64,000 nt of DNA from Odobenus rosmarus divergens (GCF_000321225.1 NW_004450322.1:1028574-1092573); one strand, 5' to 3'. Positions 35,614 to 46,795 are shown, counted from the first letter of the stretch. Notes: generated by a model from the letters alone, not told the origin. Numbers and translations are program-made.

Positions 35614-37945
35614 TCAGGCTCCTTGCAGCCCACCACGAGCCCCACCAGACCTCTGTTCTTTACCCCGGGGGCCTACACGAGACCCCAGCTCCCTGCCTGC
35701 CAGCCCTCAACCTGTTGGAGTGCAGGCCCCTCTCTCCCCAGGTCTGAGAGTATGGGGCTCTGCCTTGGCACTGCCCCATGGAGGCCACGGCCTCCTTTCT
35801 CAGTTTATGTTGTATTGTTTTTAACAACTGGACTTTGCACACATGAAGGTCACTGTGGTCTGTGTATTTCTCTGCCCTCTCTCTGGGTTTTGTTATAGAC
35901 AGGAGTCCCCAGGGGCTCCTGCCCTGAGGGAGTGGAAACACCTCACATGGTGGAGGGTGGCCCCCGCTTCCCCAGTGGCAGGAGAGTGGGTGCTGAGAAT
36001 TGGTTCTAGAAGGTGAGCGCAAGTCGAGGACTGCTTGGGGGAGGCCTGAGGCCATTTTGTGGTACATCTGTCTGCCGTTAAGGGTCTGGATTATGGCTGT
36101 GAATGTACGTTTTCAGGACAGGTCCCCAAATGAGGCATGAGAGAGGGAGTTCCTGACTCCAAAAGGGCAAGTCTCATTACACAGACAGGCTACTTAGAAA
36201 TGTTGGGCCAGCCACTTCTGCCATTCCACGTGTCACCATTTCTAGGATCCAGACCCTCCCCTGTGAGTCTCATGCACTAATGCTGGCGGTCCTGGGCAGG
36301 GGTCTGAGGCGCCTATTCTTATCACTTGCTCTGGGACCAGTTCGAGGGACGGTGGCCTTGCCATGTCGAGGGCTCTAAGCCCTAACTTGGGTCTGTAGCT
36401 CATGAGGGCCTGTCTTCACCATGTTAGCAACAGAAACCATTCCTTAGCCTTCTCCATTCCACTGATGTTGGCACACAAATCAAGTACTGATAAAACTCAG
36501 GCCCTAAAAGATGTCACCTACTTATTGGGAAGATAATGATCAAAAGAAGACCCTTTTCCCCACTTACCTTCTCAGAAGGTGGATTCTTCCATGGGCCAGG
36601 TGCTGTTCTCCACAAAGGACATGGCAGATGATGGGTTAGGTAACTGGGTTCCTTCAGGTTATGGCCTGGCTTATGCCCGGTTCTGGCCGGAAGTCGCTGC
36701 TGCACTAGGCACAGAGATGAGAGGCATTGGGGCAGCCATCCTCATCTGTCTCCCCCAAGAATGCCATATGAAGCTGGAGAGAAACCCTTAAAAGGTTCCC
36801 ATCGTGCCCCAGTTTTAGAGGGGAAGCTGACCACTCCTCCGATGAGGGCTCGCTTCACTGGAAGAGCAGGACAAGACCATCCTGTGTCCAGGGTACTCCC
36901 AAGACTACCGGTCTAATGAGTACAGAAAGGTGCTCAGACACACACATCCCATCCAAGGGCCGTCCAAGATAAGAGGGTATCTGGCCCTCTGAGGACCTGA
37001 ACTGGCCCCTTTATCAGGCACCAGCTGATACCCTCTGGGTGCATTCTGTGATTGATGAGCTCAGATATTTGAGGGGCCAGACACGTCAATTCTGTGTATG
37101 GCAGCTTGGGACCTCTGAGGGTCAGAGTCCTTTCTGTGACTAGGAAGCTCAGAGACGCTGAAGGGCAGAAACCTCTTATTAGTCCCCGAGAATACTTGGG
37201 GCTTCTAGTTCCTGCCATGGTGGCAAACAGCACAAGGCACTGACTCCCTTGCCCAAAAGCAACCCTGGAGAAACTACAGAGGGAAATGTGAGTTCCAGAA
37301 ACCGCAGCACAGCTATGGAGACCTATGGGAAAATGGAAGGCTGTCTCTAAATGGCCTACATTTTGAGTGGCAATGGCTGAAGGCAGCAAATACAGGATAG
37401 CTTTAAATTCTGGCTCTTAACCTCTCCCCCGTGTCGTGTTGGGAAGGTCCTTGTTTGCCCCTCACTGCAGACATCATCCAAACCACTTACAGTTGTCGGG
37501 GTGGCAGGGGGCTACTATCAGGGCAGCAAGAACCCTGTTGAGGGGAGGAAATGAGCAGCCAGAGGCAATCATCCTCCCACCCGCCCCCCTCCAGACACCA
37601 GGGCTGCTGGTGACACTTAGGGAGATGGCCTCCTCTTGGAGTTTAAAGATGAAACTCCTATCAGAGGAACTGTCAAGTGGTGCGCTAGCAGATGAGAGTG
37701 GTAGCTCTCCTGTGGTGCCCGGGGCTGCCCACCCTCTGGCTCATCTCCCCACCCATCTCTTTACACTTCGAACTCCTGGGGGTTTAGCAGAGTCCAGTCT
37801 GGCCTTCAGCCTTCCCTCAATACATTGTACATGCCACAATAGCTGCTCCCATCCGGGGAACATGAGCTCACCACCGAAACGACTAGACACCGGGGCAGCA
37901 TAACCGCCTCCAGAGAAAATTAAACTGGAGGTATTAGGTATCTAC
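35614..37945 (+). other. TBC1D25: TBC1D25 3' UTR, probable extent
   Basis: No AATAAA was seen soon after the TAA at 35611-35613. The first plausible signal is ATTAAA at 37919-37924, giving a UTR of about 2.3 kb. Sequence to this point is largely free of SINEs, which fits an exonic UTR. The end is inferred. Confidence 0.45.
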
Positions 37946-38405
37946 TGCTGTATAACAAATGATCCCCAAACTTGGCAGCTTAAAACAACAAACATTTATT
38001 TTCTCAGTTTCTGGAGTGTCAGGAATCTGGGAGCCACTCAGCTGGGTGGTTTTGACTCAGTCTCATCTGAGGTTTCAGGCAAGTTGTCAGGACTGAAGAC
38101 ATGACTGCTTGGCTAAAGGACCCACCTCCAACATGGCCCACTCAGGAGGCTGTTGGGAGGAGGCTTCAGTTTTTCACCACCTGAGCCTCTCCACAGAGCT
38201 CCTCACAACACGTGGTCCCAACAAGCAGGCAGGAGACCATGAGCAAGACGGAACTGTAGCATCTGTTATAACTCAACCTCAGAAATGACATACCATCACT
38301 ACTGCTACATTTCCTTGGTCACACTGACCAACCCTAGGACAACATGGGAAGGAACTACACAGGACGTGAATACCAGCAGGCAGGGATCATCAGGTGCTAT
38401 ATTGG
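37925..38405 (+). repeat. old interspersed repeat, class uncertain
   Basis: CTGCTGTATAACAAATGATC, GCTTAAAACAACAAACATTT and CAGGCAGGGATCATCAGGTG recall a widespread mammalian repeat, but I cannot name the class with confidence. Confidence 0.5.
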
Positions 38406-38409
38406 AGGC

Positions 38410-39030
38410 TGGCTACCATACCGGGTGACATATAATATCCACAGCAGAAGTATTGGGACACACATGAAGAATTTGAAGTAAATACAATAAGTAAGAGATA
38501 AAAGTAGAATATAAAACCAGAACAAGTGATATAAAAGGGACCTAAAGAAAATATTAGGTGTGAGTATGATAGGAAAAAAGGGAACAGAAAAGTACTATAC
38601 ATGGAGAATATGAAATGGGATGTCAGAAGTTTTACTATAAATAGCAATCACAAAAAATATTTAGAACGGGGTGGGGGATGGGTTAGCCTGGTGATGGGTA
38701 TTAAGGAGGGCACGTATTGAATGGAGTATTGGGTGTTATATGCAAACAATGAATCATGGAACACGACATCAAAAAAAAATTTAGAACACCGAGACCCTCA
38801 ATGGATTAAAAAAAAAAGTCCAACAACACCCACACGAAGATTGGGAAATGTTGAAAATGAAAGGATGAAGAGAGGATAGAGCACATTAATAAAAGCCCAA
38901 AGAAAGCTGGGATAGCCATCCCAATAGTTAATAAAATTTAAGATCACAAAAGACAAAGAAGGACATACACTCATTGACAGGAAGATATGTCTACCACAAA
39001 CACATATACACCTAAGGAGCACTGAACAAT
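38410..39030 (+). repeat. carnivoran LINE-1 fragments
   Basis: 38660-38785 matches the carnivoran L1 3' UTR in sense orientation (GGTGATGGGTATTAAGGAGG, ATTGGGTGTTATATGC, GAATCATGGAAC). 38870-39030 resembles L1 ORF2-region sequence (GAAAGCTGGGATAGCC, ACAAAGAAGGACATACACTC). Stop codons throughout, so it is not coding. Confidence 0.65.
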
Positions 39031-39200
39031 AAATTTTTTTAAGATTTTTTTATTAGCGCACAAGTGGGGGGAGCAGAGGGAGAAGCAGGAAGCAGACTTC
39101 CTGCTGAGCACTGAACCTGACACAGGCTCGATCCCAGGACCCCAGGATCATGACCTGAGCCAAAGGCAGACACTTAACCGACTGAGCCACCCAAGCACCC
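39031..39200 (-). repeat. Can-SINE
   Basis: Minus-strand element in L1 sequence, with TGAACAA-type flanks. Confidence 0.9.
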
Positions 39201-39335
39201 ATGAACAACACATTTTTAAGCTTGATATTTCTTATATATGTATAATATATAATACATAATATATGATTTATATATTAACATATATATATAAGAACACATT
39301 CCTATATAACCCACACTTAACAAACGGAGACTACT
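39201..39335. repeat. AT-rich (TATA) simple repeat in L1
   Basis: TATATATGTATAATATATAA-type sequence at 39230-39292. Confidence 0.8.
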
Positions 39336-39532
39336 TTTTTTTTTAAAAGATTTTATTTATTTGACACAGAGAGAGAGATAGCAAGAGCAGGAACACAAGC
39401 AAGGGGAGTGGGAGAGGGAGAAGCAGGCTCCCCGCAAAGCAGAGAGCCTGATGCGGGGCTCGATCCCAGGACCCTGGGATCATGACCTGAGCCGAAGGCA
39501 GATGCTTAACGACTGAGCCACCCAGGCGCCCC
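39336..39532 (-). repeat. Can-SINE
   Basis: Minus-strand element with the related flanks GGAGACTAC and GGAGAAGACTAC. Confidence 0.92.
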
Positions 39533-39770
39533 TGGAGAAGACTACTTTTATGCTTACACTTAAACAGTTACAAAAATAGACCACGTTAGGGCACTAACGC
39601 CTCGATGAATTCGAAAGTATCAATATTAAGCATTATCTCTGACCATAATACAATGAAATTAGCACAGCAAAAAGCTAAAAAAAAAAAAATCTTTGGAAAC
39701 TAACATTACTAAATAACTCTTAGATGAAAGAAGAAATCATAAAGGAACTTTAGAAATATTTACAACTAAG
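39533..39770 (+). repeat. LINE-1 ORF2-region remnant
   Basis: CCACGTTAGGGCACTAACGC, CTGACCATAATACAATGAAA and GAAATCATAAAGGAACTTT follow L1 ORF2 order, with many disruptions. Confidence 0.55.
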
Positions 39771-39975
39771 CAGCATCTGGGTGGCTCAGTCAGTTGAGCA
39801 TCCACCTTCAGCTCAGGTCATGATCTTGGGGTCCTCCGATCGAGCCCCGCATTGGGCTCTCTGCTTGGCGGGGAGTCTGCTTCTCCCTCTCCCTCTGCCT
39901 CTGCCCCTGCTCATGTACTCACTCTCTCTCAAATAAATCTAAATAAATAAATAAAATAAAATATTAAAAAAAGAA
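39771..39975 (+). repeat. Can-SINE
   Basis: First of four consecutive plus-strand elements. It is preceded by ATTTACAACTAA. Confidence 0.92.
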
Positions 39976-40182
39976 AGGGGGCCCTGGGTGGTGCAGCCGG
40001 TTAAGCATCTGACTCTTGGTTTCAGCTCAGGTCATGATCTCAGGATCTTGAGATCAAGCCCCGAGTAGGGCTCCAAGCTCAGCAAGAAGTCTGCTAAAGT
40101 TTTTCTCTCCCTCTGCCCCTCCCTGTGTTCGTTCTCTTCCTCTCCCGCTCAAATAAATAAAACTTAAAAAAAAAAAAAAAGA
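39976..40182 (+). repeat. Can-SINE
   Basis: Second of the cluster (GGGGCCCTGGGTGGTGCAGC), inserted in the tail of the previous one. Confidence 0.9.
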
Positions 40183-40193
40183 TTTACAACTAG

Positions 40194-40300
40194 AGGTACC
40201 TGGCTGGCTCAGTCCGTAGAGCATGGGACTCTTGATCTTGGGGTCGAGAGTTCAAGCCCCATGTTGGGCATAGAGCTTACTTTAAAATATAAATAAATAA
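40194..40300 (+). repeat. short tRNA-type Can-SINE
   Basis: Third of the cluster, short type, preceded by GATTTACAACTAG. Confidence 0.88.
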
Positions 40301-40532
40301 GGATGCTTGGGTGGCTCAGTCAGTTAAGCATCCGACACTTGATTTCATGATTCAGGTCATGATCTCAGGGTCCAAGTGTTGAGCCCCACATAAGGCCCCA
40401 TGCTTGGTGGGGATTCTCCTTTGGATTCTCTCTTTCCCTCTTCCTCTGCCCCTCCCTGTCCTGCTCCCCCCGCCCCCACGCTCTCTATCCCAAATAAATA
40501 AATAAGAATCTTAAAAAAATAAAATGTTAAAA
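40301..40532 (+). repeat. Can-SINE
   Basis: Fourth of the cluster. It is followed by ATATTTACAACTAAATAATA, the outer target duplication. Confidence 0.9.
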
Positions 40533-40790
40533 AAGGAAATATTTACAACTAAATAATATAAAAACACTACACGCAAAATTTGTAGGACACAGCAAGATCA
40601 GTTAATGCAAGAAACCTGTAGCTTTAAATACATTTATCAGGAAAGAAAGGTTGAAAAAAATACACGTTAAACCCAATAAAATGGTTAACTGTGGAAGGAA
40701 GAGAACAAAAGTTGGGTGCAGGATTAAAAGAGAATAAATAAAATGAGGGGCTTTTCATGGAACAACAATGAGGATGTGTCATGAACTGTA
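40533..40790 (+). repeat. probable LINE-1 remnant, AT-rich
   Basis: A-rich sequence continuing the L1 mosaic. No gene. Confidence 0.4.
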
Positions 40791-41340
40791 GAGTATGATC
40801 AGAGCTCAGACACTTTGAGAGGCAAGCGAGTACTTCTTTTTTGCATGGGGGCTCAGATTCTCCAAAGGCTACCTAAGACCATTATGCATATGCACAATGT
40901 GAAATCTAATCATGTCCATCCTGGGCATAGGAGGCCTGGATATGGCAAAAGTCAGAGAAGTTCATTTTGTGGATGCATACAATTGTGTACTCTGAAAGTT
41001 AACAAATCTAGTCTGTATTTGGAGGGCTGACCCTTAGAAAGCTGGACAAGTCCATCCTATGGATAAGAAATGTAGAGTTTCTGAGAGCAGACTAACCCAG
41101 TCTTCCTTGATGGGGAGCTTAGACACCCTTTGAAAGCTGGACAAGACCAAATCGTGGGCAGTGAGCTCAGCCCCTCCTTGCTTTGGGTAAGTCCACTGTG
41201 TACTGTGAAAGTCTTTTCTGTGGATCAAGGGCTCAGGAACCCTGAGTGACAACAAAAATTGTTCTGTGGATTGGAATTTACTCCCTCTGAAGATTGGAGT
41301 ATCCTGTTTTGTAGGAAGCATCTCGGGCAGTCTACTGGCA
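40790..41340. repeat. degenerate minisatellite upstream of RBM3
   Basis: Diverged copies of a roughly 45-50-base unit of the form CTGGACAAGTCCATCCTGTGG, AT..GGGCTCAGACACCCTTTGAAAG. Clear copies start near 41041, 41090, 41139 and 41195, weaker ones near 40815, 40900, 40955, 40997, 41232 and 41262. No coding potential. Confidence 0.65.
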
Positions 41341-41639
41341 GGGAAATCAAGAGACTGGCTTCAGGAGGCTGTCAGATAAGGAGGAGGGCTGAAGTCAGAA
41401 ATGAGAAGGAATGACGCCAGGCAAAAGGATCCCAGAACAGGCGGCTAGATGCTGGGCAGAGAAGAAAACGTAGGGATCGGCATCAGACACTGAGAAAACG
41501 CAGGATCTGACGTTAAGGACTGTGAAGGGTTTAGGACGACAGGGAAAGTGGGGAATAAAACATCGGGCCCTTGAGGGATATGAGAGGACTGGGAGGTGAA
41601 AGAGGTTACAGTAATTACGTCTTGGGGACCTACAGGAAA

Positions 41640-42050
41640 ACGACTGAGATGGTGAGGAAGACGCCAGAACCAATGGGGGAATATGACGTCAAGGATGGCG
41701 GGGTGATGTCAGGGTCGGAAAGGGGCGTGAGAGCGAAAAGGTTCGTGCGCATAAGTGAGAAGATGGTTGGGCCAGCGAACGTAGACGGCCCCAGGGTGCA
41801 CCAATCGCACAAGGCTCGCCTCCATTCCCGGAAGCATGCTGAGCTTATTGGTCCGTTTGCTCTGCCGTCCCTTCCTCCCGCCCCCTTGCTGGCTTCAGCC
41901 AATAAGCATGAACGCTGGTGCGCGCGTGGGGACGTTTCGTGACGTGTACGCTACGTACGCTTTATCAAGCGTCTTCCCGCGCGGCAATCTTCCCAGTCTC
42001 TCCGCTCCTCGATCGTAGCTCTTCTTCTGGTCTTTTTGCTTAATTTGCAG
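41640..42050 (+). promoter_or_regulatory. RBM3: RBM3 promoter with CRE and four CCAAT boxes
   Basis: CpG-rich. TGACGTCA palindrome at 41684-41691 is followed at once by AAGGATGGCGGGG, a YY1-like word. CCAAT boxes lie at 41670-41674, 41801-41805, 41847-41851 (inverted) and 41899-41903, the last three about 46-52 bases apart. Transcription probably begins near 41975-42000. Confidence 0.75.
41985..42050 (+). other. RBM3: RBM3 5' noncoding exon 1
   Basis: Pyrimidine-rich leader ending TTAATTTGCAG with donor GTAAGC at 42051. It joins the acceptor at 42642. The left edge is inferred. Confidence 0.7.
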
Positions 42051-42659
42051 GTAAGCAGCACATGTCTTGTGAGCCTGCTGCTCCTCGCCTCACTGATGTG
42101 CGCCGCGCCGGCCTGGAGCTAGGTGCGCGAGTGGGGAGAGCAGCGGCTTCTGACACGTAGGCTTGGGCTTCTCCCGAGTGGGCGGGTCCCGTGCTGAGAG
42201 GTGACACTTTTCTGTTGGTGGGAGGCTGGCGCCTTATATCTGAGTGCGAGGAATGCTGGGAAGGACTGGCGACGTCGGTGGCGGGAGTGACCGCGCGACA
42301 GCCGAGATTTGCGGGCGCCCTTCCCCCCACCACCACGTGACCGCCGCCATCTTACTCTGCGGGCGCAGAGAGAACGCGAGGGTGTTCTGGACTTGCGCAG
42401 CGGCACAAAATGACGGGCGTGGTGGTGATGATATGGGCATGCGCGAAGGTCGCCCCCAAATGGCTGCCACCCTGATGCGGCACCTCCAGTTCCCGCCTTT
42501 TCTGCTTTTCTTCTTGGTCTGCAGTTGCCGCTTTGTTTCCTTCTTTCTGTGGTCCTTTCTTCTCTTCTTCATCCTTTCTTGCTCCTGCTTTTTTCTCTCA
42601 TCTCCACGGTTTCTCCCACCCCTTTTCGTACTCTCTCCGCAGTACTCGAATTCGCTGCC

Positions 42660-44599
42660 ATGTCTTCTGAAGAAGGGAAGCTTTTCGTGGGAGGGCTCAA
42701 CTTCAACACCGATGAGCAGGCTCTGGAAGACCACTTCAGCAGCTTCGGTCCTATTTCCGAGGGTGAGACATGGGCCAGATGTATGATGACCTGGGTATTG
42801 GTGAAAGTCTGGGGCCTTTGCGTTTCAGGAAATGGAAGGAGAAAAATCAGGACCCTAGGCTTTCACATACTCCTTTTTCTGTTCCTATATCTAAGGTGTA
42901 GTCTTACGAGAACCCCCTAACTTTTCAATTGAGGATTGGTGGGAGGGGTCCATCCTCTATCTGACACCCTTTGTCGTTTATGTTCTTCTTACCCACATTC
43001 TCTCTTTTACCCAGTGGTCGTTGTCAAGGACCGGGAGACTCAGCGATCCCGGGGTTTTGGTTTCATCACCTTCACCAATCCAGAGCATGCCTCAGATGCA
43101 ATGAGAGCCATGAATGGAGAGGTGAGGTCTCCTACCTACATAGGGGCCCTGCCCCCATCTGCCACTTCCACCATTCTTTCTGTTTTTCCCTCTGTGTCTG
43201 CTAGGGGCAGCGCGGTCACCAAACCCCGCAGTGCCCACTCACAGGAGCATGACTGCCTTCTGTTCTAGGGGGTGGAGGGCAGCGGCAGACAGAGCCGGGC
43301 TGCCTGGGAGGCGACGACTGGTCCTGCATGAGGCCGAGAAGCCACCTGTGGATGGTTGACCTGCCCTGGGCTTAGGTAGTAGAGTCTGCAGACCTGCGGG
43401 CCTGGCCCGGAGAGGACCTCGTGAGTCTTCTGGGATGGACTCTGAAGTCTCAAACCAAGAGAGGTGTCTATCTAGCCCTAATAGTGGGGCAGCTTATAGG
43501 AGTGGGGAGGAGAACTCAGCCTGAGTTCAGTCAAGATGTAAGTAGTAGCAGGGGGAACACGGTGGATTTAGGTCATTTTGTGGGATTCTATAGCTCCTGA
43601 TAAAACCATTCTGGTCAAAGGAGCTTGTTCTGGAACATGGCACCCAGAACCTGGTGCCCAGCAGCAGTTTCTGGGCTCTTTTGCCCACCTGCCCTACCCA
43701 TTCTTCCCTTACTACTGCCCTGTTTGACCACTAACCCATCCTCCTTGTGTTTCCCCACACGTAGTCTCTGGATGGTCGCCAGATCCGTGTGGATCACGCG
43801 GGCAAGTCGGCCAGGGGAACTAGAGGGGGTGCCTTTGGGGCCCATGGGCGTGGTCGCAGCTACTCTAGAGGTAAGTGCAGTGGTAAGTTTGGATATGGGG
43901 GAAAGTGGCTTATTAGTGACTTACATCTGGACAGCTGCCTTTAAACTTTTTCTTAATCTGCTATAGGTGGTGGGGACCAGGGCTATGGGAGTGGCAGATA
44001 TGACAGTCGACCTGGAGGATATGGGTATGGATATGGAAGGTCCAGAGACTATGGTGGCAGGTGGGTAGCCAAGGGATTGGGGTACTCTGGTGGTGCTGCT
44101 TTCTTTTTAAGAGCTCAGCTGCCTAAGAGTTCATGCATATCTCATTTTGGTGTTAGTGTTAGCTTTTACAAATTATAATGAAACTTTAGGTATGTCACTC
44201 AGTACGTTTTGAGTTCTGTATAATGCACTAGTAAATTGTAAGTTAATGAAGTTGTAATATGGTAGACGGTAATAACATGTTTATCGTGTCGAGTTGGTTT
44301 TGTGTTTATATTGTTAGTGTTTAATATGCTGTATGCGAGTTACATGTCATGTAATTATGTGATTTCTGTACTGCATATGTTTGATACATCTGTTTTACAC
44401 GTTAAAGTACTATAATAACATACAAGACACGATAGGATGTGTAAATGCGTATGGTTTTTTTTTTTTTATGCATATGGTTTTTAATACTAAGGTGTCTAGG
44501 ATATATCCATCCTAACTGCTGTGTCTGTTTTCTCCCAGAAGCCAGGGTGGTTATGACCGCTATTCAGGAGGAAATTACAGAGACAATTACGACAACTGA
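42660..44599 (+). CDS. RBM3: RBM3, cold-inducible RNA-binding protein
   Basis: RBM3 is a small glycine-rich RNA-binding protein induced by mild cold. It promotes translation and synapse maintenance and is the paralogue of CIRBP. Coding exons: 42660-42762, 43015-43121, 43765-43870, 43967-44060, 44539-44599, which sum to 471 bases or 156 codons (human 157). One RRM occupies about residues 6-84, with RNP2 LFVGGL at 8-13 and RNP1 RGFGFITF at 47-54. It is followed by an RGG/YG-rich tail (RGTRGGAFGAHGRGRSYSRG) ending YRDNYDN. One tyrosine fewer than human in GSGRYDSRPGG accounts for the length difference. The first 17 bases of the start exon (42643-42659) are 5' UTR. Intact. Confidence 0.98.
43269..43375 (+). 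other. RBM3: candidate RBM3 poison exon in intron 3
   Basis: Acceptor CTTCTGTTCTAG ends at 43268 and donor GTAGTA begins at 43376, giving 107 bases. A longer form to 43420 uses a stronger donor GTGAGT. Read in phase from exon 3, it reaches TGA at the 21st codon, and the length is not a multiple of three, so inclusion would trigger nonsense-mediated decay. Human and mouse RBM3 are known to carry a temperature-controlled poison exon in this intron. The exon borders here are my inference from splice sites. Confidence 0.7.
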
Positions 44600-45720
44600 G
44601 ATGAGGCATGTGCACCTAATGTAGGTGAGGCTTAGATGTTGCCACTGAGCGGACCTCTGTCCACCAGCCCTGTCATGTTCCACTCAACCTTTCCTCCTGC
44701 CTGCACTTAGTTCACCTGGCCCACCTGACACCATTCCTAGGCCTCCTTTGCTCTCAGGTGCCTGTCAGAGCTAGTCTGCTGTTGGGAGGGGATGTCTAAA
44801 AACTTGTCTCCCTTGTAATCTCTTGCTGGGCATGGAGGAGATGAAGCGGCATTGCTCAGCAATCCTTATCAACCCTGGGAGGTGAGCATGTGTGCCTCTG
44901 CCTTCCCAACATTACAATTCTCCCCCTTCTTACTGTTCTCAGATACACAAGGAATAAAACTTCTGGTCCAGGATCATCCTTCCAAATGGCTGTATTTATA
45001 AAGATTTTTGGAGCTGCACTGACACATCTGTTTTAGTACATCAACTTCTATTTTTGAACTGAGCTCCCAAGGTAGCTTGTCACAAAGACCTTTTAGAAAG
45101 CTCCACGTGTTTTCTAAAATTTTCTCCCTTTTAAATACTAATCCTGGGACATTTGTAGAGTCTGGGTATTTTTTTCCTTTTACCAGTTTTTCAGTTTGGA
45201 CTCTCAGGATTACTGATCATGGCAAAAAATGTTTGTTCAGACTGCTTTTAAAAAAATAGGCATTTAAAAGCCTGTATACAATGTTTATCATGATTAGGAA
45301 GAAATTTCCAAATGCAAGTACAAGAAATCAAAGTAATTAGAGGTGGTTTTTTTTTTATTCAAGATCACCACCCTAAGTATACAGAAATTTCTTAAAATAC
45401 TCACTGTGAATGTCCTTTTTTTAGTACTGGAAGAAAAAAATATTCTGTTGTGTCTCATTTAGCATTTTAGGATGTCCACGGAGCTGATTAAAAAGTTGAA
45501 ACATGAAAACAACTGATACGTGTTTTTTCCTTGCTCAACCCAGTTTTCAAACTAAAAATGGAAGATCAAGAAGGGGGGAGACTTTTAGGAAAGTAGTTGG
45601 GGGTAGGCAGCAGTTGCCATAAGAGTAGACCTCTCCAGCTCAAAGTTTGGTTGCATTTGGGTATATGTGAAATGTGGGGGGTGGTAGGGGTTACAGAGGA
45701 AATAAATACTCTTGCTGGAA
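44600..45720 (+). terminator. RBM3: RBM3 3' UTR with two polyadenylation signals
   Basis: TGA at 44597-44599. Proximal AATAAA at 44953-44958 (AAGGAATAAAACTTC) and distal AATAAA at 45701-45706, so short and long transcripts are both plausible. Confidence 0.7.
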
Positions 45721-45764
45721 TTGGGTTTCCTGAGATGGCCTCTTGGTCCCATTGTTTTTGATCA

Positions 45765-46175
45765 GTGTCAGCTTGGGAATTAGACCGCTTGGGTTTGAGT
45801 CTCCCCAGCTTCTCAGAGCATCAGTGGGTGCCCTTTGCAGGATTGTTCTGAGAATTCAAGCACCTGGTGGAAGTTAAATTGTCATAAACAGCATTTCCAG
45901 TTTCTTCTGACTCTGAAACGTTGGGAGGTGGAGGAAGTGTACTAAACTCCCCTTTGAGGAACATGGAAGAATCCTGGTTTAAAAACAAGGTTCTAAGAGC
46001 TCTGGATTCAGATTCCAGGATTCAAACGAAGTCTCTGCTGCTCTCCAGCTATATTTGACCTTGGGTAGGACACTTAACCTGTGCGCCTCAGCCTCATGGG
46101 CATTTTGCATTTCTTGAGGGTTAAGTACATTTAATACGCATGTACAGTCATTGAGAATAGTTAGCAAATATCTTA
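45765..46175 (+). repeat. two MIR fragments
   Basis: GAATTAGACCGCTTGGGTTT then GATTGTTCTGAGAATTCAAG, and a second copy around CTCTGGATTCAGATTCC and GGTTAAGTACATTTAATACG. Confidence 0.6.
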
Positions 46176-46439
46176 GTCATAGGGATTCAGTCTTTGGTGC
46201 TATGAGGGTCTTTGGTGGTAAGGTAGTGGTAATGGTTGGGCCTGCTTTTGCACGTGTAGCTGGTCTTCGTTCCTCAGTCCTACTGCTACTCTCTTTGGTC
46301 CTGGTCCTGGTTCTGGTGGTTGCACTGGAGTCCTATTAGCTTTGTCCTTCCTTTCGGAATTTCTAATCAGTTTTGTCAGTGGCTTCCACCTAGTTGATGG
46401 AAAAGTCAAGTACCACCAGATCGCCAGTTGCAGGACATT

Positions 46440-46795
46440 TTTAACTGCCTTATTTCCTCATGGGGCATGTTAATGAACTCAAGGTGTTCCCTCAAAAGTC
46501 CAATATTGAAACCCCAATATGATGGTATTAGGAGGTGAGGTTCTTGGGGGGGGCAGGGGTGATGAGGATTAGATAAGGTCATGAAGGGTGGTGCCCTCAT
46601 GAGTCACAAGAAAACTTCCCCCTTCTGTTCTCAGCCACATGAGGATACCAGAAGTTGGTAGTCTGGGAAAGCACTCACCAGAGCTCAGCTACACTAGCAC
46701 CCTGATAGACTTCAGCCTCCAGAACTGAGAAATTTATAAGCCACCCAGTCTGTGGTGTTTTTACAGTTCCCGGAACTGACTGAAACTATACGTTC
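46440..46795 (+). repeat. MLT1-like LTR (ERVL-MaLR) fragment
   Basis: AAAGTCCAATATTGAAACCC, TGGTATTAGGAGGTGAGG, GGTGCCCTCATGAGTCAC, GCCTCCAGAACTGAGAAATT and TATAAGCCACCCAGTCTGTG occur in MLT1 order. It is a solo, non-coding old retroviral-type LTR. No internal viral genes are present. Confidence 0.75.

Noticed and set aside
38410..40790. Active LINE-1
   Set aside because: Fragments of the ORF2 region and 3' UTR are out of order, riddled with stops and split by at least six SINEs.
41571..41942. 123-codon frame upstream of RBM3
   Set aside because: It lies across the CRE and CCAAT boxes of the promoter, has low-complexity composition and matches no protein I know.
46440..46795. Possible retroviral gene remnant
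   Set aside because: Only LTR-type sequence of the old MLT1 kind is present, with no gag, pol or env reading frame.
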